Source of the DNA: JACCTU01 sp963769665
GTDB lineage: Bacteria > Actinomycetota > Thermoleophilia > Gaiellales > Gaiellaceae
Assembly: GCA_963769665.1 (NCBI GenBank)
Contig: CAVYMQ010000002.1
Span: 62,001-126,000, forward strand
Direction of reading: 5' to 3'
Length of the DNA: 64,000 nucleotides
Shown: positions 57,092 through 64,000 of the stretch, piece after piece
Layout: the number at the start of each line of letters is the position of its first letter
Numbering within the stretch: position 1 is the stretch's first letter
Program-made: the position numbers and the translations under genes
Notes under the pieces: model-generated
What the model was told of the DNA's origin: nothing
What the model saw: only the letters and a program-made list of their open reading frames with translations
Database searches by the model: none

Positions 57092-58422
57092 GCCGCGAAT
57101 CTTGTCGCTTCGCGGCGATGCTCGCGCGCGATCTCGTCCTCGTCGGCCCTGACGAGGTGCCCGTCGCGCACGACGTCCTCGCCGCCGACCACCAGGCGGT
57201 CGACCCGGTGGGGAGCCGAAAAGACCAGCCCCGCGACGAGATCCTCGGCGCCGCCGAGCTCGAGCCCGTCGACCCTCCAGACCGCGAAATCCGCGCACTT
57301 GCCAGGCTCGAGCGAGCCGATGTCGTCTCGCCCGAGCACGGCGGCGCCGCCGCGGGCGCCGAGCGCGAGCGCGTCGCGGACGGTCATCGCCTCCGGCCCG
57401 CCGCGGCCGCGGGCGACGAGCAGCGCCTGCTTGACCTCGAAGAAGAGGTCGCTCCGCTCGTTCGAGGCAGAGCCGTCGACGCCCAGCCCGACGCGCACGT
57501 CCGCGTCCAGGAGGTCGCGCACCGGGGCGATCCCGGCACCGAGTCGCAGGTTCGACGTCGGGCAGTGCGCGACGCCGGTGCCCGTCTCGCCGAAGCGGCG
57601 GATCTCTTCGTCGCGCAGGTGGACGCCATGCGCGCACCAGACGTCGTCAGCGAGCCAGCCAAGCCGCTCGAGGTACTCGACCGGCGTGCAGCCGTAGAGC
57701 TCGCGGCAGTACGCGTCCTCCTCGACCGTCTCGGCGAGGTGCGTGTGCAGCGGGAGGCCGAGCCGGCGCGCGAGTGCGGCCGACTCCTCCATCAGCTTCC
57801 CCGTCACCGAGAACGGGGAGCAGGGAGCGACCGCCAGCTGGACGAAGGCACCGGGGCCTGGCTCGTGGAGCTCGCCCGCGAGCCGCTCGGTGTCGGCGAG
57901 CACCGCGTCGAGGTCCTCGACGAGCTCGTCGGGAGGAAGCCCGCCGTCGGACTCGCCGAGATCCATCGAGCCGCGCGAGGCGACGATGCGGACCCCGAGC
58001 TCGCGCGCCGCCTGCACCTCTGCCTCGACCAGCCCGGTGCGCCCGCGCGGGAAGACGTAGTGGTGGTCGAACACGGTCGTGCAACCGGAGAGCGCGAGCT
58101 CGGCGAGGCCGGTTCGGGCGGCCGCATACTCCGCCTCCGCGTCGACGCGCGCCCAGACCGGGTACAGCTCGCGCAGCCACGAGAAGAGGTCGGCCTCTTG
58201 CGCCCGCGCGCGCGTGAGCGTCTGGTACAGGTGATGGTGGGTGTTGACGAGCCCAGGCGTGACGACCTTGCCGCCGAGGTCGACGCGCTCGTCGCTCTCG
58301 GGCTCCGCGCCGGCGCCGACGCCGCGCACGAAACCGTCCTCGACGAGCAGCCAGCCGCCGGCGTGCTCGCTCCGCGCGTCGTCGAGCGTCACGACGTGCG
58401 CGTTGGCGTAGAGCGTGCTCAC
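57088..58422 (-). CDS. 8-oxoguanine/guanine-type deaminase (amidohydrolase)
   Basis: 444 aa from GTG 58422. COG0402 metal-dependent deaminase: N-T-H-H-H-L-Y-Q-T-L-T-R near 58 (metal His), P-L-H-T-H-L-A-E-T near 237, A-H-G-V-H near 275, T-S-N-L-R-L-G and GLGVDGSASNE near 325 (metal Asp). The HHHLYQTLTRA block is the form seen in 8-oxoguanine deaminases. Product urate (from 8-oxoguanine) or xanthine (from guanine) feeds the adjacent enzymes. Confidence 0.85.
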   Translation of the reverse strand: MSTLYANAHVVTLDDARSEHAGGWLLVEDGFVRGVGAGAEPESDERVDLGGKVVTPGLVNTHHHLYQTLTRARAQEADLFSWLRELYPVWARVDAEAEYAAARTGLAELALSGCTTVFDHHYVFPRGRTGLVEAEVQAARELGVRIVASRGSMDLGESDGGLPPDELVEDLDAVLADTERLAGELHEPGPGAFVQLAVAPCSPFSVTGKLMEESAALARRLGLPLHTHLAETVEEDAYCRELYGCTPVEYLERLGWLADDVWCAHGVHLRDEEIRRFGETGTGVAHCPTSNLRLGAGIAPVRDLLDADVRVGLGVDGSASNERSDLFFEVKQALLVARGRGGPEAMTVRDALALGARGGAAVLGRDDIGSLEPGKCADFAVWRVDGLELGGAEDLVAGLVFSAPHRVDRLVVGGEDVVRDGHLVRADEDEIAREHRREATRFAA

Positions 58423-60110
58423 ACCTCGAGCGGCACGAGCTCGAAGGCGTCGACGTCGACGAGGCCGTAGTCCGTGATCTTCAGGCTCGGGATCACCGAG
58501 AGCGCCAGGAAGGCCAGCGACTGGAACGGCGAGGGCAGCGTGCAGCCGAGCCCGCGCGCGGCTTCCACGCACGCGCGGCTCGCCGCGACGACCTCGGCCA
58601 GCGGCCGGTCCGAGAGCAGGCCGGCCACGGGGAGCGGCAACTCTGCGCGCACCTCGCCGTCCGAGACGACGACGATTCCGCCGCCGAGCTCCACGAGCCG
58701 CTCGACCGCGCGCTGCAGGTCGCTGTCGTTCATTCCGACCGCGACGATGTTGTGCGCGTCGTGCGCGATCGTCGACGCGAGCGCGCCGTCGCGCAGCCCG
58801 AAGCCGCGGACGAGACCCAGGCCGATCCGGCCGGTGCCGAGATGGCGCTCGACGACGGCGATCTTCGCGAGGTCGCGCTCGGCGTCCGCGAGGACCTGTC
58901 CGTCGCGCATCGTCGGCTCCTCGACGAGCGCCTCGGTGACGATCTGGTCGGGCACGACGCCGATCACGCGCACCTTCCCGCCGGCCGAGCGCAGCGCGAA
59001 GTCGCTGGTCGACGTTGGCGCTGCTCGCACGGTGTGCTTGACCCACTCCGGCACCGAGGGGCGCTCGATCTCGCCGACGGGCAGGCCGCGCTTCAGGACG
59101 AGCTCCGGCTCGAAGCGCTCGAGGTCGGGCAGCACGAGCAGGTCGGCCTGATAGCCCGGCGCGATCGCGCCGAGGTGCGAGAGGCCGTGCCACGACGCAC
59201 CGTTCCGGGACGCCATCACCAGCGCGTCCTCCGGTGCGATCCCCTGCTCGACGCTCGCGCGCACCATCGAGTTGATGTGACCCTCGTCGACGATGTGCTC
59301 GGGCTCGCGGTCGTCGGTGCAGAACGCGATCCGCGCCGGGCCGAACTCGCGCACGACCGGCAGCAGCGCGTGGAGGTTGCGAGCGGCCGACGCCTCGCGG
59401 ATCAGCAGCCACATCCCGGCGCGCAGGCGCTGGCGCCCTTCCTCCGCCGAGTACGCCTCGTGGTCGGAGCGGATGCCGGACGCGGCGTACGCGTTCAGCT
59501 GCTTCCCGAGGACGCCCGGCGCGTGGCCGTCGACGTGCGACGCGCCGTCGAGCCGGAGCTTCGCGAGCTCGCGCTCGTCGCCCGCGATCACGCCGGGGAA
59601 GTTCATCATCTCGGCGAGCCCGATCACCCGTCGCCGGCGAAGCAGTCCTTCGAGGTCGCCCGGCGTCAGCTCGCGCCGCGGCGACTCGAACCGCGACGCA
59701 GGCACGCACGACGACGCCATCACGAAGACGTCGAGCGGCACTTCGTCGCAGGCGTCGAGCAGCCAGTGGACGCCGTCGGTGCCGAGCACGTTCGCGATCT
59801 CGTGCGGGTCGGCGACCACCGCGGTCGTACCGAGGGGGAGCACGAGCCGTGCGAACTCGTCGACGAGCAGCTTCGAGGACTCGAGGTGCATGTGGGCGTC
59901 GACGAAGCCCGGCACGACCCAGCGGCCGGAGGCGTCGAGCGTCTCGCCCCCCTCGTAGTCGCCCAGCCCGGCGATGAAGCCGTCGGCGATCGCGACATCC
60001 GTCTCGAGCCATTCCCGCGTGAACACGGAGAGCACGCGTCCGCCTCGGATGACGAGGTCGGCCGGCTCGTCGCCGCGGGCAACGGCCAGTCGGCGCGCAA
60101 GGTCGGCCAT
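58419..60110 (-). CDS. ade: adenine deaminase
   Basis: 563 aa, the usual length for bacterial Ade. DAHMHLESSKL metal site near 72, ADPHEIANVLG near 100, C-T-D-D-R-E near 266 and a long C-terminal domain with HDAHNIVAVG. Converts adenine to hypoxanthine, the substrate of the divergent xanthine dehydrogenase. First gene of the minus-strand purine operon; start codon only 28 bp from the xdh start. Confidence 0.94.
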   Translation of the reverse strand: MADLARRLAVARGDEPADLVIRGGRVLSVFTREWLETDVAIADGFIAGLGDYEGGETLDASGRWVVPGFVDAHMHLESSKLLVDEFARLVLPLGTTAVVADPHEIANVLGTDGVHWLLDACDEVPLDVFVMASSCVPASRFESPRRELTPGDLEGLLRRRRVIGLAEMMNFPGVIAGDERELAKLRLDGASHVDGHAPGVLGKQLNAYAASGIRSDHEAYSAEEGRQRLRAGMWLLIREASAARNLHALLPVVREFGPARIAFCTDDREPEHIVDEGHINSMVRASVEQGIAPEDALVMASRNGASWHGLSHLGAIAPGYQADLLVLPDLERFEPELVLKRGLPVGEIERPSVPEWVKHTVRAAPTSTSDFALRSAGGKVRVIGVVPDQIVTEALVEEPTMRDGQVLADAERDLAKIAVVERHLGTGRIGLGLVRGFGLRDGALASTIAHDAHNIVAVGMNDSDLQRAVERLVELGGGIVVVSDGEVRAELPLPVAGLLSDRPLAEVVAASRACVEAARGLGCTLPSPFQSLAFLALSVIPSLKITDYGLVDVDAFELVPLEV

Positions 60111-60125
60111 CGGCTCCTAACGTAC

Positions 60126-60138
60126 TACCCTAGGCGCC
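60126..60138 (+). promoter_or_regulatory. -10 box TACCCT in the 28-bp divergent gap
   Basis: TACCCT (60126-60131), seven bases, then GTG 60139. The gap to the divergent adenine deaminase is too short for two full promoters, so the -35 regions would lie inside the opposite coding sequences. Confidence 0.4.
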
Positions 60139-60918
60139 GTGGACGTCCTGAGTCCGCTTTCGCTGGAGGAAGCGCTGCGGCTGAAGGCGGAGCGCCGCGA
60201 CGCCGTGCCGATCGCCGGCGGCACCGACGTGATGGTCGCGATCAACTTCGACCGGCTCCGGCCGGGCGCCCTCCTGAACCTGAACGAGGTCCCCGAGCTC
60301 CGGGGCTGGTCGCGTGAGAACGGCACCCTGCGGCTCGGCGCGGGTCTCACCTACGCGGAGGCGATGGAAGAGCCGCTCGCCGGCCTCCTGCCCGCGCTGG
60401 CGGAGGCCTCGCGCACGGTGGGGTCGCCGCAGATCCGGAACCGGGGGACGATCGGCGGGAACCTCGGGACCTCGTCGCCGGCCGGCGACGCCCTGCCGCC
60501 GCTGCTCGTCTCGGGCGCGCAGGTCGAGCTCGCGAGCGTTCGCGGCACGCGCGTCGTCGCCCTGACGGACTTCCTCGTCGGACCGAAGCAGAACGTCCTC
60601 GCCGACGACGAGCTCGTCGTCGGGCTGCTGGTCGAGACCGGCGGCAGGCAGACGTTCATGAAGGTCGGCCCGCGAAACGCGATGGTGATCGCGGTCGTCT
60701 CGCTCGCGGTGCGCGTCGACGGCGAGCTTCGCGCGGCGTTCGGCTCCGCGGGGCCCGTGCCGACGCTCGTCCGCGCGCCGCTCGGCGACGCCGAGTCGTT
60801 CCCCGACCTCGTCGCGGAAACGGCCAGCCCGATCGACGACGTTCGTGGCACCGCCGCGTACCGCCGCCACGCGCTGCGCGTGCTGACGAAGCGCGCGCTG
60901 GACCGGTGCACGGCGTGA
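60139..60918 (+). CDS. xanthine dehydrogenase, FAD subunit
   Basis: 259 aa, CoxM/XdhB type. IAGGTDVMVAINFDRLRPG near 26 and GSPQIRNRGTIGGNLGTSSP near 94 bind FAD. First of three subunit genes; 13-bp overlap with the next. GTG start. Confidence 0.93.
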   Translation: MDVLSPLSLEEALRLKAERRDAVPIAGGTDVMVAINFDRLRPGALLNLNEVPELRGWSRENGTLRLGAGLTYAEAMEEPLAGLLPALAEASRTVGSPQIRNRGTIGGNLGTSSPAGDALPPLLVSGAQVELASVRGTRVVALTDFLVGPKQNVLADDELVVGLLVETGGRQTFMKVGPRNAMVIAVVSLAVRVDGELRAAFGSAGPVPTLVRAPLGDAESFPDLVAETASPIDDVRGTAAYRRHALRVLTKRALDRCTA

Positions 60919-61367
60919 AGATCGAGCTCACCGTCAACGGCGAGAAGCGCGAGGCGGACGTCTGGGAGGGCGAGAGCCTTCTCTTCGCGCTGCGCGAGGG
61001 CCTGGGTCTTCCCGGCTCGAAGAACGCGTGCGAGCAAGGCGAGTGCGGGTCGTGCTCGGTGCTGCTCGACGGCACGCTCGTCTGCGCGTGCCTCGTGCTC
61101 GCCGCGCAGGCCGACGGACACGAGGTCGTCACCGTCGAGGGGCTGGCCGAAGACGGCGAGCTCCATCGCGTGCAGGAGGCGTTCGTCGAGGCGGGAGCGG
61201 TGCAGTGCGGCTTCTGCACGCCCGGCCTTGTCGTCGCCACCGCCGACCTGCTCGCTCACAACCCGAAGCCGAGCGACGACGAGATCCGCGAGGCGCTCTC
61301 GGGCAACCTTTGCCGCTGCACGGGCTACTCGAAGATCTTCGACGCGGTCCGGCTGGCAGCCGAGTGA
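60906..61367 (+). CDS. xanthine dehydrogenase, 2Fe-2S subunit
   Basis: 153 aa. Plant-type ferredoxin domain with C-E-Q-G-E-C-G-S-C near 42, and a second all-helical cluster domain with Q-C-G-F-C-T-P-G near 100 and N-L-C-R-C-T-G-Y near 135. Standard length. Overlaps both neighbouring subunit genes. Confidence 0.94.
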   Translation: MHGVKIELTVNGEKREADVWEGESLLFALREGLGLPGSKNACEQGECGSCSVLLDGTLVCACLVLAAQADGHEVVTVEGLAEDGELHRVQEAFVEAGAVQCGFCTPGLVVATADLLAHNPKPSDDEIREALSGNLCRCTGYSKIFDAVRLAAE

Positions 61368-63568
61368 GCAAGACCCTTCCACTCGGCCGGGTGGGCGAGA
61401 GCGTCAAGCGCGTCGACGGGATCCCGAAGACGACGGGCGAGTTCGCGTACTCGAGCGACCTCTATGCGGCCGGGATGCTCTGGGGCCATACGCTGCGCAG
61501 CCCGCACGCGCATGCGCGCATCGTCGAGATCGACTTGAGCGAGACGCTGACGTCGCCCGGCGTGCACGCGGTGCTGACGCACGAGGACGTGCCCGGGCAG
61601 AAGCGCTACGGCCTCGAGTTCCCCGACCAGCCGGTGCTCGCGCTCGGGAAGGTGCGCTACTTCGGCGAGCCCGTCGCGCTCGTCGCGGCCGAGCACCCCG
61701 AGCAGGCGCGCAGGGCAGCCGAACGGATCAAGATCGAGTACGAGCCGCTCGAGCCCGTGGTCGACATGGAACGCGCGATGGAGCAGGAGCCGATCCACGA
61801 CCAGCGCTGGACGCACGGCCACGGCTACCTCGACGACCAGCGCTCGAACGTCGTGCGACACCTCGTGATCCGGCACGGCGACCCGGACGCGAGTGGCGAT
61901 GTGTCCGTGTCCGGCGTCTACGAGCTCGGGATCCAGGACCAGGCGTTCCTCGGCCCGGAATCCGGTCTTGCGATTCCCGACGGCGAGGGCGGCGTCGACA
62001 TCTACGTCGCGACGCAGTGGCTGCACGTCGACCGGGACCAGATCGCGCCGTGCCTCGGCCTCGAGCCCGAGCGGGTTCGCATCCACCTCGCCGGCGTCGG
62101 CGGCGCGTTCGGTGGGCGCGAGGACTTGTCGATGCAGATCCACAGCGCGCTGCTCGCGCTGCACACGAGTCGGCCCGTGAAGATGGTCTACAACCGCGAG
62201 GAGTCGTTCGTCGGCCACGTGCATCGGCACCCGGCGAAGATCTGGGCCGAGCACCGAGCGGACCGCGACGGGAAGCTCGTCTGCGTCCGCATGCGGATCC
62301 TGCTCGACGGCGGGGCGTATGCGTCCTCGTCGACCGCGGTGACGTCGAACGCGGCGGCGTTCGCATGCGGTCCCTACGCGGTCGCGAACGCGCTGCTCGA
62401 GTCGACGTGCGTCTACTCGAACAACCCGCCCTGCGGAGCGATGCGCGGCTTCGGCGCTGTGCAGACGTGCTTCGCCGCCGAGGCGCAGATGGACAAGCTC
62501 GCGGACGCCCTCGGGCTCGACCCGGTCGAGCTGCGGCTCCGCAACGCGCTGGCGCCGGGCGACGTGCTCCCGACCGGTCAGAAGCTCGAGGGGTCGCTGC
62601 CGGTCGCCGAGGTGATCCGCCGCGCCGCCGAGCTGCCGATCCCCGAGCCCGAGCCGCTGCCGCGGGAGGCGATCGGGCTCCCCGGAGGGGCGGGCAACAC
62701 GACGCGCGGGGAGGGTGTGCGCCGCGGCGTCGGCTTCGCGGTCGGGTTCAAGAACATCTGCTACTCGGAGGGCTTCGACGACTACTGCGCGGCGCGGGTT
62801 CAGCTGCGCGCCGACGGAAGCGCAGAGGTGCACTGTGCGGCAGCGGAGGTCGGCCAGGGCGTGACGAACGTGATCCTGCAGGTCGCGCGAACCGAGCTCG
62901 GCACGGATGACGTCACCCTTGCCCCGCACACCACGGCGACCGTCGACTCGTCGGGCTCGACGTCGGCGTCGCGCATGACGTGGATGGCGGCCGGTGCGGT
63001 GCAGCTCGCGTGTCGCGCCGCAGTCGAGGAGCGCGAGGTGTCCAGGGGAGAGGTCGACGTGGAGCGGATCTACCGGCACCCGCGCACGAGCCCACTCGAC
63101 CCCGAGACGGGTCAGACCACGGGCGAGCGCTCGCATGTCGCCTTCGCGTGCGCGGCGATGCGCGTCGTTGCGGAGGTCGATGTCGATCTCGGCCTCACGC
63201 GTGTCGTCTGGATCGGAACGGCACAGGACGTCGGCGCCGCGATCAACCCGGTCGCGGTGGAAGGTCAGATCGAGGGCGGCACCGCGCAGGGTCTCGGGCT
63301 GGCGCTGATGGAGGAGATCCAGACGCGCGGCGGGCTGATCACGAACGCGAGCTTCACCGACTACCTGATCCCGACGACTCTCGACATGCCGCCGGTCGAC
63401 TCGGTGCTCGTGGAGGTTCCGGAGCCGAGCGCGCCGTACGGTGTCAAGGGGGTCGGCGAGCCGCCGACGGTTGTCTCCACCGCCGCGATCGTCGCGGCGC
63501 TTCGGGACGCGACCGGCCGTCCGCTCGTGCGTGTGCCGGTCCGGCCCGACGACGTCGTCGGGCTCTAG
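61364..63568 (+). CDS. xanthine dehydrogenase, molybdenum subunit
   Basis: 734 aa from GTG 61364 (GTGA overlap). Starts V-G-E-S-V-K-R-V-D-G-I-P-K-T-T-G-E-F; V-G-G-A-F-G-G-R-E near 248, AMRGFGAVQTCFAAE near 360 and G-V-K-G-V-G-E-P-P near 695 with the catalytic Glu. Together with the FAD and Fe-S subunits oxidises hypoxanthine and xanthine to urate. A sulfurase/chaperone (XdhC) is not in the window. Confidence 0.94.
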   Translation: MSKTLPLGRVGESVKRVDGIPKTTGEFAYSSDLYAAGMLWGHTLRSPHAHARIVEIDLSETLTSPGVHAVLTHEDVPGQKRYGLEFPDQPVLALGKVRYFGEPVALVAAEHPEQARRAAERIKIEYEPLEPVVDMERAMEQEPIHDQRWTHGHGYLDDQRSNVVRHLVIRHGDPDASGDVSVSGVYELGIQDQAFLGPESGLAIPDGEGGVDIYVATQWLHVDRDQIAPCLGLEPERVRIHLAGVGGAFGGREDLSMQIHSALLALHTSRPVKMVYNREESFVGHVHRHPAKIWAEHRADRDGKLVCVRMRILLDGGAYASSSTAVTSNAAAFACGPYAVANALLESTCVYSNNPPCGAMRGFGAVQTCFAAEAQMDKLADALGLDPVELRLRNALAPGDVLPTGQKLEGSLPVAEVIRRAAELPIPEPEPLPREAIGLPGGAGNTTRGEGVRRGVGFAVGFKNICYSEGFDDYCAARVQLRADGSAEVHCAAAEVGQGVTNVILQVARTELGTDDVTLAPHTTATVDSSGSTSASRMTWMAAGAVQLACRAAVEEREVSRGEVDVERIYRHPRTSPLDPETGQTTGERSHVAFACAAMRVVAEVDVDLGLTRVVWIGTAQDVGAAINPVAVEGQIEGGTAQGLGLALMEEIQTRGGLITNASFTDYLIPTTLDMPPVDSVLVEVPEPSAPYGVKGVGEPPTVVSTAAIVAALRDATGRPLVRVPVRPDDVVGL

Positions 63569-63570
63569 CC

Positions 63571-64000
63571 GTGTTCGACCACGTCACGATCCGGGTCTCG
63601 GATCGCGACGCCGCGACGCAGTTCTACGACACCGTGCTGCGCACGCTCGGGATCGAACGGCCGGGGGGCGACGAGACGTACACCGAGTGGGACGACTTCT
63701 CGTTCGCGGAAGCCGAGGCGGCGACGAGTGGGCTGCACATCGCCTTCGTCGCACCGACGCGCGGCCATGTTGACGACTTCTGGCGGGCCGGCACCGAAGC
63801 CGGCTACCGGGACGACGGCGCACCGGGCTGGCGCCCGCAGTACCGCGATGACTACTACGGCTCGTTCCTGCTCGACCCGGACGGCAACAGCATCGAGGCG
63901 GTGCATCACGGCGCGATGCGGGGCGTAGGGATCGACCACCTCTGGATCCGCGTCGCGGACGTCGCGGCGGCGAAGGCCTTCTACGAGCTCGTCGCGCCGT
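63571..64000 (+). CDS. two-module VOC (glyoxalase-fold) protein, 3' end beyond window
   Basis: Open from GTG 63571 to the window end (143 codons). Module 1: FDHVTIRVSDRDAATQFYDT start, F-L-L-D-P-D-G-N-S-I-E-A-V end with metal ligands His and Glu. A second module begins G-V-G-I-D-H-L-W-I-R-V-A-D. Two bases after the xdh stop, so co-transcribed. Possibly handles a small product of purine breakdown such as glyoxylate-related compounds; unproven. Confidence 0.8.
   Translation, partial: MFDHVTIRVSDRDAATQFYDTVLRTLGIERPGGDETYTEWDDFSFAEAEAATSGLHIAFVAPTRGHVDDFWRAGTEAGYRDDGAPGWRPQYRDDYYGSFLLDPDGNSIEAVHHGAMRGVGIDHLWIRVADVAAAKAFYELVAP

Noticed and set aside
57088..60012. 974-codon continuous frame
   Set aside because: The part above 58422 is an Arg-rich shadow of the adenine deaminase gene; only the deaminase portion is real.

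Overview
The window looks like chromosomal DNA of a high-GC actinobacterium, most likely of class Thermoleophilia (Gaiellales/Solirubrobacterales type). This is inferred from base composition, heavy GTG/TTG start use, SARP-type STAND regulators, Actinobacterial holin-X and DUF3618 membrane proteins, and a style of ROK, TetR and purine-catabolism genes familiar from that group. No rRNA, complete tRNA, CRISPR array, insertion sequence or phage structural gene is visible.

Layout. 1-5.6 kb: end of a CFA-like methyltransferase, decayed sequence, a secreted protein, a RidA homologue and a frameshifted DUF4062-STAND ATPase. 5.6-9.2 kb: cupin, tiny membrane protein and a large SARP regulator. 9.2-11.4 kb: a gene-poor stretch with two copies of a tRNA-T-arm-like 45-bp repeat, several very small genes, and a compact promoter / 19-codon ORF / hairpins / 58-aa ORF / terminator unit. 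11.4-15.6 kb: GlgC-like nucleotidyltransferase and two secreted proteins (metzincin-type protease; fibronectin-III protein). 15.6-19.9 kb, minus strand: small proteins, a zinc ribbon, a cysteine-less thioredoxin plus STAS protein, and an operon of two small CECx4C proteins with a soluble histidine kinase and response regulator. 19.9-23.8 kb, plus strand: stress/envelope genes (YtxH-like, holin-X, DUF3618), manganese catalase and DUF2254. 23.9-27.9 kb: a third CECx4C protein with a hidden small gene, and two tandem dynamin-like GTPases.

28-35 kb: a complete sugar module, with a ROK repressor divergent from a Gfo/Idh/MocA dehydrogenase, a TIM-barrel isomerase, and an ABC importer (ATPase, permease, lipoprotein). 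35.2-38.8 kb, minus strand: TetR-controlled alcohol dehydrogenase operon with repeated operators, CDGSH/ferredoxin protein, GNAT, cysteine-synthase-like enzyme. 38.9-42 kb: citryl-CoA-lyase-like, phenylacetate-CoA-ligase-like and MetE-like genes in one operon. 42-47 kb: REC-HD-GYP protein with a C-terminal frameshift, ZIP-family transporter, phytoene/squalene synthase plus geranylgeranyl-reductase-like flavoprotein, TolB-like lipoprotein. 47-53.7 kb: L,D-transpeptidase, DUF3494 ice-binding-like protein, SGNH hydrolase, an unusual SDR, pterin dehydratase, secreted protein, MEDS sensor.

53.7-64 kb is a purine-degradation locus: amidohydrolase (allantoate type), DUF3830, PuuD-type urate oxidase with cytochrome c tail, OHCU decarboxylase, 5-hydroxyisourate hydrolase, 8-oxoguanine/guanine-type deaminase, adenine deaminase, and a divergent three-subunit xanthine dehydrogenase followed by a two-module VOC protein that runs off the end. 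Together these would take adenine and oxidised guanine through xanthine and urate to allantoin and ureido compounds; no allantoinase is visible inside the window.

Recurring themes are 4-bp stop/start overlaps (ATGA/GTGA/TTGA), and TANNNT boxes placed 6-7 nt before start codons, which suggests leaderless mRNAs. The strongest candidates for something undescribed are the CECx4C small-protein family tied to a two-component pair, and the 10.4-10.95 kb leader-peptide unit.
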